Source: Glutamicibacter sp. MNS18
GTDB lineage: Bacteria > Actinomycetota > Actinomycetes > Actinomycetales > Micrococcaceae
Length of the DNA: 64,000 nt
Direction: 5' to 3'
Assembly (NCBI RefSeq): GCF_026107515.2
Contig: NZ_JAPCHW010000003.1
Location: 124,001-188,000 of the forward strand
Position numbers and translations under genes: made by a program. The notes below the pieces were generated by a model, which did not search any database, was not told the origin of the DNA, and saw only the letters and a list, made by a program, of their open reading frames with translations. The number at the start of each line of letters is the position of its first letter. Within the stretch, counting starts at the first letter, position 1. Shown in pieces: positions 8,779-16,266 of this stretch.

Positions 8779-9861
8779 GTGACTGATGTAACTTTCTCCG
8801 GGGCCGACTGGAGCCGTGAGGCCATTGCCCTGCTTGATGCCGATGCCAACCGTAGTGCCGATACGCACCTGCACGTTTTCCCGTTGCCGGCGCAGTGGGG
8901 GATCGAGCTCTACCTGAAGGACGAGTCGGTGCATCCCACCGGCTCGCTCAAGCACCGTTTGGCCCGTTCGCTGATCCTCTACGGCTTGGTCAATGGGCAT
9001 ATCAGCGAGGGAACCACCTTGGTGGAAGCCTCCAGCGGCTCCACGGCGGTCTCCGAAGCGTACTTCGCCCGGATGCTGGGATTGCCGTTCATCGCGGTGG
9101 TGCCGCATGGCACCAGCGCCGAGAAAGTGGAATTAATCGAGTTCTACGGTGGTCGCTGCCATTTCGTGGACGGACCCTCCGCGGTGTACGCGTCCGCTCG
9201 TGAACTGGCCGCGTCGACCGGCGGCTACTACCTGGACCAGTTTTCCTATGCCGAGCGCGCCACGGATTGGCGCGGCAACAACAATATCGCCGAATCGGTT
9301 TTCAACCAGATGTCGGCCGAACGGCACAGCATCCCGTCCTGGATCGTGGTCAGCGCCGGGACCGGGGGAACCAGCGCCACCTTCGGCCGTTATGTGCGTT
9401 ACCGGCGCCATGCCACCCGCATCGCGGTGGCGGATCCCGAGAACTCGGCATTCTATGAGGGGTGGCGGCGCCGGGACATGTCCTACCGGACCGGGATCGG
9501 TTCACGGATCGAGGGGATCGGGCGGCCCGTGGTGGAGCCCTCCTTCGTCCCCGGGGTCATCGACGAGATGTTCCAGGTTCCCGATGCCGGATCCATTGCC
9601 GCGATGCGGCTGCTGCGTGCCCGCACCCGGCACTGGGCTGGTGGCTCGACGGGAACCAACCTGTATGCCGCCTTCCAGGTGATCGCCCGGATGCTGGAAC
9701 GCGGGGAACAGGGCAGTGTCATCACCTTGATCTGCGACAAGGGCGAGCGCTACCAGAACACCTACTACGATGATGCCTGGCTGGTGGCCAATGGCCTGGA
9801 CATCCACGGCCATACCGTGGCGCTCGAGCATTTCCTGGACAGCGGAAGCTGGAGCGGGTAA
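8779..9861 (+). CDS. Cds1-like PLP-dependent cysteine desulfhydrase / cysteine synthase family
   Basis: This fold-type II PLP enzyme has 360 residues. The Schiff-base lysine is K58 in HPTGSLKHR, the substrate-binding loop is [12 protein letters not shown], and the glycine-rich phosphate cup is [12 protein letters not shown]. The HPTGSLKHR form and the overall length match the Cds1 branch (Mycobacterium Rv3684), shown to degrade cysteine to sulfide, pyruvate and ammonia, rather than CysK, which has a TGSVKDR-type loop. A role in cysteine catabolism and sulfide generation is therefore inferred by family. Translation starts at GTG 8779. The gene converges on the DUF2249-cupin gene with seven bases between stops. 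Confidence 0.78.
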   Translation: MTDVTFSGADWSREAIALLDADANRSADTHLHVFPLPAQWGIELYLKDESVHPTGSLKHRLARSLILYGLVNGHISEGTTLVEASSGSTAVSEAYFARMLGLPFIAVVPHGTSAEKVELIEFYGGRCHFVDGPSAVYASARELAASTGGYYLDQFSYAERATDWRGNNNIAESVFNQMSAERHSIPSWIVVSAGTGGTSATFGRYVRYRRHATRIAVADPENSAFYEGWRRRDMSYRTGIGSRIEGIGRPVVEPSFVPGVIDEMFQVPDAGSIAAMRLLRARTRHWAGGSTGTNLYAAFQVIARMLERGEQGSVITLICDKGERYQNTYYDDAWLVANGLDIHGHTVALEHFLDSGSWSG

Positions 9862-9868
9862 CGGACGG

Positions 9869-10477
9869 TCAACCGCGGACGGTGGGCATCAATCCCAGGG
9901 TGCGCTTACGCTGGTGCACCGAGAAATATCGCAGCCCGTTGGCCCCGGCCACAAAATGGCGTCGTGAGCGGGCCGGAAGGTAGGCCACGTCCCCGGGGCC
10001 CAGTTCCACGCTACCGGTTTCGGTATGCAGGATCCCGTCGCCGGAGATCACGTGCAGCAACACATCGAGATCCGGTCCGGTATGCTCGCCGATCTGCGCC
10101 CCGGGGGCCAGGGCAATGACATTGGCATCCAGGTCCCGGGCAGCCGGTTCCAGCTTCCACACCGCGCCATTCAGGTCCGTCGGCGTGTCCTGGCCGGCCA
10201 GCTGACCGGTATTGGCCAGCACCCGGGGTGCCGGGGTGGAAGCCAATTTGGTGAGCACTACCTGCCACCCTCCGTCCGGCAACTGCTCGGACTGCCACCG
10301 ATGGGTTCCGGGGTGGTCGCGGGTGAATTCGCTGTGCAGGTTCTTCGGCTCGTGATCTGACACCAGGAGCAGTCTGGCACCAACCGCCAGCTGCGCGTAG
10401 CGTTCGAAGATGAGCCGGTGGCGCTCGGGCTTGGCGATCTGCCGGACGTCGATGCTCTGTTCTGCCGGGGAATCCAT
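9869..10477 (-). CDS. DUF2249 - cupin fusion protein
   Basis: This 202-residue protein has two domains. Residues about 8-82 form a DUF2249 domain (IDVRQIAKPERHRLIFERY, then LLLVSDHEPKNLHSEF), a TusA-like small alpha/beta fold often linked to sulfur or nitrogen-oxide metabolism. Residues about 105-195 form a single cupin barrel (GAQIGEHTGPDLDVLLHVISG and ELGPGDVAYLPARSRRHF) with several histidines that could bind metal. The neighbouring Cds1-like enzyme makes a sulfur-related role attractive, but this is inference. The ATG at 10477 is preferred because AAAGGA precedes it. An upstream in-frame ATG at 10495 has no ribosome-binding site. Confidence 0.72.
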   Translation of the reverse strand: MDSPAEQSIDVRQIAKPERHRLIFERYAQLAVGARLLLVSDHEPKNLHSEFTRDHPGTHRWQSEQLPDGGWQVVLTKLASTPAPRVLANTGQLAGQDTPTDLNGAVWKLEPAARDLDANVIALAPGAQIGEHTGPDLDVLLHVISGDGILHTETGSVELGPGDVAYLPARSRRHFVAGANGLRYFSVHQRKRTLGLMPTVRG

Positions 10478-10620
10478 CGGGGGGGTCCTTTCCATCGTGT
10501 CGGGCCGGTGGTTCTCTATCTGTCTTCAGCGTAGCCCGTGGGCCGCACAGGGGAAGCGACCATGCCTACACTGGGAGCAGACACCTGATGATCGAGAACC
10601 CGAGAAGGATGGGACCCAGC

Positions 10621-11400
10621 ATGAGTGATGCCGTACCGGCCCCCAGCGCCGCGCAGCACGCGCAGACCCTGGAGGATTTCCAGGCCAACCTGGCCGCGGT
10701 GCGCCGCAGGATCGCCCTGGCGGAGCAACGAGCCGGCCGACCGGCAGGTTCGGTGCGCCTGCTACCGGTGTCCAAGACGGTGCCGGAAGACCGCCTGCGC
10801 CTGGCCGTTGCGGCCGGCATGGACTTCCTGGGCGAGAACAAGGTGCAGGAGGCCGCGCGCAAGGCCGAGAACCTGGCCGATATCCCGGGGCTGAAGTTCT
10901 CCGTCATCGGGCACCTGCAAACCAACAAGGCCAAGTACGTGGCCCGCTTCGCCCACGAATTCCAGGCCCTGGACAACCTGCGCCAGGCGACAGCGCTGCA
11001 ACGCCGGCTGGAAGCCGAAGACCGAACCCTGGATGTCTTCGTCCAGGTGAACACCTCGGCCGAGGAGTCGAAATTCGGGCTGGAACCGGCCGCGACCGCG
11101 GCGTTCATCAACGAGCTGCCGGCCTTCGACCGGCTGAAGGTCCGCGGATTGATGACCCTGGCCATCTTCTCCGCGGACACCGAGCGGGTACGAAGCTGTT
11201 TCGTGACCCTGCGTGAACTGCGCGACCGGTTGCGCCAGGACGCGCCGGAGGGCATCGGCCTGGAGGAACTGTCCATGGGGATGAGCGGCGATTTCGAGTT
11301 GGCCATAACCGAGGGTGCCACCGTGGTCAGGGTGGGCCAGGCGGTCTTCGGGGCCAGGGCGTTGCCCGACAGCCACTACTGGCCCGGATTCGCCGGCTAA
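10621..11400 (+). CDS. YggS/PLPBP-family PLP-binding protein, copy 1
   Basis: This protein of the YggS (PROSC, PLPBP) family buffers and delivers pyridoxal 5'-phosphate and has no proven catalytic activity. The PLP lysine is K52 in LLPVSKTVP. The family motifs GENKVQEA, LSMGMSGDFELAI and VRVGQAVFGAR are present. Compared with canonical members, the GPLQ motif reads GHLQTNK and the SGEESKSG-type phosphate loop reads SAEESKFG, so this copy has drifted at positions near the cofactor. The start at 10621 (behind AGAAGG, 10603-10608) is one of three in-frame candidates (10588, 10609, 10621). A second copy lies at 13390, on the far side of poxB. Confidence 0.85.
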   Translation: MSDAVPAPSAAQHAQTLEDFQANLAAVRRRIALAEQRAGRPAGSVRLLPVSKTVPEDRLRLAVAAGMDFLGENKVQEAARKAENLADIPGLKFSVIGHLQTNKAKYVARFAHEFQALDNLRQATALQRRLEAEDRTLDVFVQVNTSAEESKFGLEPAATAAFINELPAFDRLKVRGLMTLAIFSADTERVRSCFVTLRELRDRLRQDAPEGIGLEELSMGMSGDFELAITEGATVVRVGQAVFGARALPDSHYWPGFAG

Positions 11401-11533
11401 CCGGCTCGCTGTCGCCGGGCTTCGGGTCCGCTGGGAACGGGCCGGGATCCTTGGCCGCAACCACGGGCAGGTCGTAGGCTGATCAGCAGGCAGGTGGCGG
11501 GCCACGCCACCGTCCCCGAGCACAGGAGGATCC

Positions 11534-13258
11534 ATGTCCACGGTTGCCCAGAACATCATCAGCCAGCTCGATGCCCAAGGGGTGCAGCGCATCTACGGCA
11601 TCCCCGGAGATTCGCTGAACGGCTTGACAGATGCCCTGCGGGAGAACGGCGGGATCGAATGGATCCACCACAGGCACGAGGAGGCTGCGGCCTTCGCCGC
11701 GGCGGCGGAAGCGGAAATCACCGGGAAGCTGGCGGTCTGCGTCGGGTCCTGCGGCCCGGGCAACCTGCATCTGATCAACGGCCTCTACGACGCGAATCGT
11801 TCGCGCGTCCCGGTGCTGGCGATCGCCGCGCATATCCCCAGCGAGGAAATCGGTTCCAACTACTTCCAGGAAACCCACCCGGCCGAGGTGTTCCGTGAAT
11901 GCTCGGTCTACGTGGAACAGGTCAGCGATGTGTCGCAGATGCCGCGGATCCTGGACATCGCGTTGCGGGCCGCCATCGAGAAGCGGGGTGTTGCGGTGCT
12001 GGTGATCTCCGGGGACGTGGCCCTGGGGGATATGCCCAAGACCACCCCGCGGGCCATCGTTGCCACCAAACCGCGGGTCCTTCCCAGTGAAGACGAACTG
12101 GAACGGGCCGCCACGATCCTGGGATCATCCAAGAAGGTCACCATCCTGGCTGGTGCCGGAACGGCCGGTGCCCATGCCGAGGTCATGGAGCTGGCGGACA
12201 AGCTGGCCGCCCCGGTGGTGCATGCGCTCCGCGGCAAGGAACACATCTCCTACAACAACCCGTTTGATGTGGGGCTCACCGGCCTGATCGGGTTCGCCTC
12301 CGGATACCGGGCGATCGAGGAATGCGAGGTGCTGCTGATGCTGGGCACCGATTTCCCCTACCAGCAATTCCTTCCGGAGCACGCCACGGTCATCCAGGTC
12401 GATATACGCGGGGAACAGATCGGGCGGCGCACCCAGGTGGATCTGCCACTGGTGGGTACGGTTAAGGACACCGCTGCCGCGTTGGGGGCCGTCCTGCCAC
12501 GGGCCAAGCACCGCAAGCACCTGGAGGAGTCGATTAAGCACTTCGAGAAGACCCGGGAAAAGCTGGATGAATTGGCCACCGCGTCCAAACCCGGGGAAGC
12601 GATCCACCCGCAGTACCTCACCCGCCTGATCGACCAGGGGGCTGCCGAGGATGCGATCTTCACCGCCGATGTCGGCTCTCCCACCGTGTGGGCGGCACGC
12701 TACCTGAGCATGAACGGCCAACGCCGACTGCTCGGCTCGTTCAGCCACGGGTCCATGGCCAACGCGCTCTCCCACGGGCTCGGGGCCCAGGCAGTGGATC
12801 GCACGCGGCAGGTGATCGCGCTGGCGGGGGATGGGGGACTGGCCATGCTGATGGGTGAGCTGCTCACCGCCACCCAGAACAACTTGCCGGTCAAGATTGT
12901 GGTGTTCAACAACTCCTCCCTGAACTTCGTGGAACTGGAAATGAAGGCCGCCGGGTACCTGACCTACGCCACGGATCTGGAGAACCCGGATTTCGCCGCC
13001 GTGGCGCGGGCGCTGGGAATCAAGGGCATCCGGGTGACCGAATCCGCGGAGCTTGCCGAGGCGGTCGAGGAAATGCTGGCCCATGATGGCCCGGTGCTGC
13101 TGGATGTGCTGACCGACCGACAGGAACTGAGCATGCCGCCGACCATCAAATTCGAGCAGGCCAAGGGCTTCGCCCTCTTCGCGATCAAGACCGTGATGTC
13201 CGGACGTGGGGATGAATTGCTGGATCTGGCCAAGACCAACTGGCGGCGGATGTTCTGA
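11534..13258 (+). CDS. poxB: Pyruvate:quinone oxidoreductase (pyruvate oxidase)
   Basis: This thiamine-diphosphate and FAD dependent enzyme of 574 residues oxidises pyruvate to acetate and CO2 and passes electrons to the membrane quinone pool. The N-terminal PYR domain contains GIPGDSLNGLTDALR and the catalytic glutamate in HHRHEEAAAFAA. The central FAD domain spans about 190-330 and the C-terminal PP domain carries the ThDP motif GDGGLAM...NN (around residues 434-460). ATG 11534 follows AGGAGG. Length and order match PoxB rather than acetolactate synthase. It lies between the two yggS copies on the same strand, with no terminator seen on either side. Confidence 0.9.
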   Translation: MSTVAQNIISQLDAQGVQRIYGIPGDSLNGLTDALRENGGIEWIHHRHEEAAAFAAAAEAEITGKLAVCVGSCGPGNLHLINGLYDANRSRVPVLAIAAHIPSEEIGSNYFQETHPAEVFRECSVYVEQVSDVSQMPRILDIALRAAIEKRGVAVLVISGDVALGDMPKTTPRAIVATKPRVLPSEDELERAATILGSSKKVTILAGAGTAGAHAEVMELADKLAAPVVHALRGKEHISYNNPFDVGLTGLIGFASGYRAIEECEVLLMLGTDFPYQQFLPEHATVIQVDIRGEQIGRRTQVDLPLVGTVKDTAAALGAVLPRAKHRKHLEESIKHFEKTREKLDELATASKPGEAIHPQYLTRLIDQGAAEDAIFTADVGSPTVWAARYLSMNGQRRLLGSFSHGSMANALSHGLGAQAVDRTRQVIALAGDGGLAMLMGELLTATQNNLPVKIVVFNNSSLNFVELEMKAAGYLTYATDLENPDFAAVARALGIKGIRVTESAELAEAVEEMLAHDGPVLLDVLTDRQELSMPPTIKFEQAKGFALFAIKTVMSGRGDELLDLAKTNWRRMF

Positions 13259-13389
13259 ACCTGCCGGGCGCGAAGGTGAAGTCGGAAGTCAACCGGCCTA
13301 TGCTTGAGATGACGGAGCGCCGGCCTGCGGGCCCACGTTCCGGCAAGAGAACAGGTCATCACGTTGGAAGAAGAGGCCGGCACGTATTC

Positions 13390-14142
13390 ATGACTTCGCA
13401 ACCAGCAGCACAGTTTGCGGCGACAACCGAGGATTTCATCCACAATCTCTCCGCGGTCCATTCGCGGATTAGCGCCGCGGCAAGCGCGGCCGGACGCCAG
13501 GGCGACGGGGTGCGCCTGTTGCCGGTGACCAAGACCGTTCCCGCCGAAAGGTTGCGCCTGGCCATTGCCGCCGGGGTGGACACGCTGGGGGAGAACAAGG
13601 TCCAGGAGGCCCTGGCCAAAAGCGAGGAACTGGCCGACCTGCCTCACCTGCGCTACGCGATCATCGGTCCGCTGCAACGGAACAAGGCCAAATTCGTGGC
13701 CCGCTTCGCCCACGAGTTCCATGCCCTGGACTCCTTGCGACTGGCCGAAACCCTGCAGCGGCAGCTCGATGAGCAGGACCGGAGCCTGGAGGTCTATATC
13801 CAGGTCAACACCTCCGGGGAAGAAACCAAGTCCGGGCTGGCTGCGGCCGATGCCGCCGAATTGGCGCGGGATCTAGCTCCCTTGGACCGGTTGGTTTTGC
13901 GCGGCCTGATGACCATGGCCACCAATACAACCGAGGAGCAGGTCATCCGGAGTTGCTTCAGGGATCTGCGCGACTGTGCCAGCCAGGTACGCCAGCACGT
14001 GGCAGTTCCCGAACAGTTCACCGAGCTCTCCATGGGCATGAGCGGCGACTTCGAGCTGGCCATTGCCGAAGGTGCCACCGTGGTGCGTGTCGGCCAGGGG
14101 ATCTTCGGGGCCCGGCAGTACCCGCAGCGGGCCGTCGGATGA
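13390..14142 (+). CDS. YggS/PLPBP-family PLP-binding protein, copy 2
   Basis: This is the second YggS-family protein (250 residues) in the same neighbourhood, clearly paralogous to the copy at 10621 over its whole length. It keeps the more canonical motifs: PLP lysine K48 in LLPVTKTVP, GPLQRNKAKF, NTSGEETKSG, LSMGMSGDFELAI and VRVGQGIFGAR. The ribosome-binding site is a purine-rich GGAAGAAGAGG stretch somewhat far from the ATG. Its stop overlaps the start of the pyridoxal kinase gene (ATGA, 14139-14142), so PLP carrier and PLP-forming kinase are translationally coupled, which supports a direct role in B6 homeostasis. Confidence 0.86.
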   Translation: MTSQPAAQFAATTEDFIHNLSAVHSRISAAASAAGRQGDGVRLLPVTKTVPAERLRLAIAAGVDTLGENKVQEALAKSEELADLPHLRYAIIGPLQRNKAKFVARFAHEFHALDSLRLAETLQRQLDEQDRSLEVYIQVNTSGEETKSGLAAADAAELARDLAPLDRLVLRGLMTMATNTTEEQVIRSCFRDLRDCASQVRQHVAVPEQFTELSMGMSGDFELAIAEGATVVRVGQGIFGARQYPQRAVG

Positions 14143-14963
14143 GCGGATACGAACTGGACCAGCGTCCGGTCGAGGTCGTGGTGATCGGTTCACAGCTGGC
14201 CTACGGGGCCGTGGGCAACAACACCGTGGCACGGATGATCGAAGCCGGCGGACACCGGTGCGTTCAAGTGCCCACGGTCGTGCTGAGCAACCTGCCGCAC
14301 TACCCCACCCTTGCTGGCGGACCCGTATCCGACCAGTGGTTAGCCGGTTTCCTGGACGACCTGCTGGCCCGCGAGGTGCTGGACCGGACCCGATACGTGT
14401 TCGTGGGGTATCTGGGGACCGCGGACCAGGCCGGGATCATCGCCCGCTGGCTCGTCCGTGCCCGCCAACTGTACCCGCAGCTGAAGCTGATATTGGATCC
14501 GGCCATGGGGGACACGGATGTGGGGATGTACGCGGAGCCTGCGGTTGCCGAGGGATACCGTGAGCATCTGCTCGAGCAGTCCTGGCTCACCACTCCGAAC
14601 AGCTTCGAACTGGCCCTGTTCACCGGGTTGGCGATCACCGACGAACAGGATGCGGCCAACGCCTGCCTGGAGCTGCTGGAGCTGGGGTGCAGGCACGTTG
14701 TGGTGACCTCGACACCTTCGGAGGATCCGGGCATGGTGGGGTGCCTGCTGGCCACCAGCGAGGAAGACTTCGATCAGGTGGACACCCCACGGGTAGCGTC
14801 CACGGCCAAGGGCGCGGGGGACTGTTTCGCCGGGCTGCTGATTTCGCAGCTGCTCGAGGGCGCCTCGTTGCTCCGCGGGGTGCAGCACGCGGTGTCCGGT
14901 ACCGCGCTGGCCCTGTCAGGGGCGCACAGGCTTTTCGGCGGCACGGTGCCGGCTGGGTCCTAG
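14139..14963 (+). CDS. pdxY: Pyridoxal kinase (PdxY/PdxK type)
   Basis: This ribokinase-superfamily enzyme of 274 residues phosphorylates pyridoxal (and possibly pyridoxine or pyridoxamine) to the 5'-phosphate using ATP. It shows the PdxY-type start (VVVIGSQLAYGAVGNN), the loop VPTVVLSNLPHYPT over the active site, and the C-terminal anion-hole motif KGAGDCFAGLL with the catalytic aspartate. PdxY/PdxK commonly read STVAYGxVGN at the start and GTGD at the anion hole, so the match is good though not perfect. The coupled yggS upstream strengthens the call. The gene is followed by a 525-base gap before nrdH. Confidence 0.85.
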   Translation: MSGYELDQRPVEVVVIGSQLAYGAVGNNTVARMIEAGGHRCVQVPTVVLSNLPHYPTLAGGPVSDQWLAGFLDDLLAREVLDRTRYVFVGYLGTADQAGIIARWLVRARQLYPQLKLILDPAMGDTDVGMYAEPAVAEGYREHLLEQSWLTTPNSFELALFTGLAITDEQDAANACLELLELGCRHVVVTSTPSEDPGMVGCLLATSEEDFDQVDTPRVASTAKGAGDCFAGLLISQLLEGASLLRGVQHAVSGTALALSGAHRLFGGTVPAGS

Positions 14964-15045
14964 CCTGCGCCGTTGGCGGTTGGCTTCACAGGGACAAGGC
15001 CCGTCCCCGATCGTTGCGCGCAGTGTTTCCTTCGTGGTGCCCTGG

Positions 15046-15281
15046 TTGCCCACAAGCCGTGCGTGCAAAACCAAAACGTCGGCCGGCGGGTGGACACTAG
15101 GGATAGGTTCCCCGACAGGGTGGGAGCACCAGATGGTGTGCTGTGGCAACACGCCGAAAGGAGTGTCACACGAACAATTTTTTGCCCACATGGGGCCATC
15201 CACCGGTTGTGGACAAGATCGGCAAGAGCCCGAGAAATCGCGGTTTAATCGACCGGCTTTATCCACAGCTGCTGTGGACTT
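15046..15281. promoter_or_regulatory. Cluster of DnaA-box sequences
   Basis: Two exact consensus 9-mers are present: TTGTCCACA on the minus strand (15208-15216) and TTATCCACA on the plus strand (15259-15267). One-mismatch copies lie at 15046-15054 and 15182-15190 (TTGCCCACA) and, inverted, at 15273-15281 (AAGTCCACA). The 15259 and 15273 boxes face each other. No dnaA, dnaN or rpmH is nearby, so this is more likely DnaA control of the ribonucleotide reductase promoter 40-60 bases downstream, as known for nrdAB in E. coli, than an origin. Confidence 0.6.
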
Positions 15282-15307
15282 GACAATGGCCAAATGACAT
15301 ACTTGTA

Positions 15308-15323
15308 ATACATCATGTAGTGG
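15308..15323 (+). promoter_or_regulatory. NrdR box 1
   Basis: ATACATCATGTAGTGG matches about 11 of 16 positions of the NrdR consensus (ACACWATATATWGTGT-like). It begins exactly 32 bases before box 2, three helical turns, the usual spacing of paired NrdR boxes. Alone it would be weak; the spacing makes it credible. Confidence 0.6.
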
Positions 15324-15327
15324 CTGC

Positions 15328-15355
15328 TTGCGCGAACCAACACAAGATGTAGTAT
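15328..15355 (+). promoter_or_regulatory. Predicted nrdHIE promoter
   Basis: A TTGCGC -35 element (15328-15333) and a TAGTAT -10 element (15350-15355) are separated by 16 bases. The -10 lies inside NrdR box 2, so repressor binding would block it directly. Confidence 0.55.
15340..15355 (+). promoter_or_regulatory. NrdR box 2
   Basis: ACACAAGATGTAGTAT matches about 13 of 16 NrdR consensus positions and overlaps the predicted -10 element. Paired with box 1 at a 32-base period it predicts NrdR repression of nrdHIE when ATP/dATP levels are high. Confidence 0.7.
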
Positions 15356-15488
15356 TGAACCCGATGGCGCGCAGAGCGTCGCAGTCGCCCTGGAAACCCG
15401 TTTTCAGGGCATTTGAGAGGTGGCACGCGACAAGCCCAAGAGGCTGATCGCATAGCCAAAAGGGACTTTCCAAAAGGGGAACAGGGAC

Positions 15489-15719
15489 ATGACCGTCACG
15501 GTATACACCAAGCCATCTTGCGTGCAGTGCAACGCTACCTACCGCGCCTTGGACAAAAAGGGCATCGTGTACAACAAGGTCGACATCTCACAGGATGCCG
15601 CAGCCCTTGAACGTGTCCGCAACCTGGGCTACATGCAGGCCCCCGTGGTCATCACCGACAACGATCACTGGTCGGGGTTCCGCCCGGACAAGATCGACAC
15701 CCTGGCCCAGGCCAACTAG
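15489..15719 (+). CDS. nrdH: Glutaredoxin-like redoxin NrdH
   Basis: This 76-residue thioredoxin-fold protein has the active-site CVQC (residues 11-14) typical of NrdH. It reduces the NrdE disulfide and is itself reduced by thioredoxin reductase. The C-terminal WSGFRPDKI stretch is the NrdH hallmark that contacts thioredoxin reductase and distinguishes it from glutaredoxins. The ATG at 15489 follows an AAAAGGGGAACAGGG purine-rich site. It is the first gene of the class Ib ribonucleotide reductase operon, with 64 bases to nrdI. Confidence 0.96.
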   Translation: MTVTVYTKPSCVQCNATYRALDKKGIVYNKVDISQDAAALERVRNLGYMQAPVVITDNDHWSGFRPDKIDTLAQAN

Positions 15720-15783
15720 GTTCAGCGTTCTTCGGAACATCAAAGACCTTGCTCGTACCCACGAGTGAGTGGAGGCGATTCAC

Positions 15784-16266
15784 ATGCCACCATCAGCCCT
15801 TGCCGAGAACCGGCAGCTGGATGAAGATGGTCGCGACGTGCAGTACACCGATCAGAAGCTGATCTACTTCTCCTCGGCATCGGAGTACACGCACCGTTTC
15901 GTACAAAAACTCAATACCGGCTCGGCTCGCATTCCCCTGTTTGCCAGCGAACCAGAGCTCATTGCCACCGAACCCTATGTTCTGCTGATTCCCACCTATG
16001 GCGGGGAAAACGGCAGACGTGCGGTTCTACCCCAGATCCTCAGATTCCTGAGAAGCGAACAGAACCGCCAACTCCTCCAGGGAGTTATCGGCTCGGGAAA
16101 CACCAACTTCGGTACCGCATATTGCCTGGCCGCAAAGAAGATTTCGGCCAAATGCCACGTACCGGTCTTATACACATTTGAATTGATGGGAACCTCAGAA
16201 GATGTTCTCAACGTCAAAGAAGGGCTTGATACCTTTTGGACATTAAAGTCGCAGAAGCGGACCTGA
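15784..16266 (+). CDS. nrdI: Flavodoxin-like NrdI
   Basis: This 160-residue FMN protein supplies the oxidant that assembles the dimanganese-tyrosyl radical cofactor of NrdF. Flavodoxin-like features are [18 protein letters not shown] (phosphate loop), [19 protein letters not shown] and [11 protein letters not shown]. The ATG at 15784 is chosen because GGAGG (15771-15775) precedes it by eight bases; a GTG at 15769 overlaps that site. The stop TGA shares its last base with the nrdE start (TGATG, 16264-16268), so NrdI and NrdE are translationally coupled. Confidence 0.95.
   Translation: MPPSALAENRQLDEDGRDVQYTDQKLIYFSSASEYTHRFVQKLNTGSARIPLFASEPELIATEPYVLLIPTYGGENGRRAVLPQILRFLRSEQNRQLLQGVIGSGNTNFGTAYCLAAKKISAKCHVPVLYTFELMGTSEDVLNVKEGLDTFWTLKSQKRT

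Larger units (their letters stand above)
14964..15488. other. Long regulatory region upstream of nrdHIE
   Basis: These 525 bases contain no convincing gene. They contain a cluster of DnaA-box sequences (15046-15281), a promoter with two NrdR boxes (15308-15355) and a leader of about 125 bases before nrdH. Short open frames exist on both strands but lack ribosome-binding sites and recognisable protein sequence. Confidence 0.6.

Noticed and set aside
15046-15281. Chromosomal replication origin
   Set aside because: DnaA boxes are present, but dnaA, dnaN, rpmH and an AT-rich unwinding element are absent, and there are too few boxes for an actinobacterial oriC.
14973-15297. Small genes in the nrdH upstream region
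   Set aside because: Several overlapping short frames on both strands lack ribosome-binding sites and cover the DnaA boxes; none shows a protein-like sequence.
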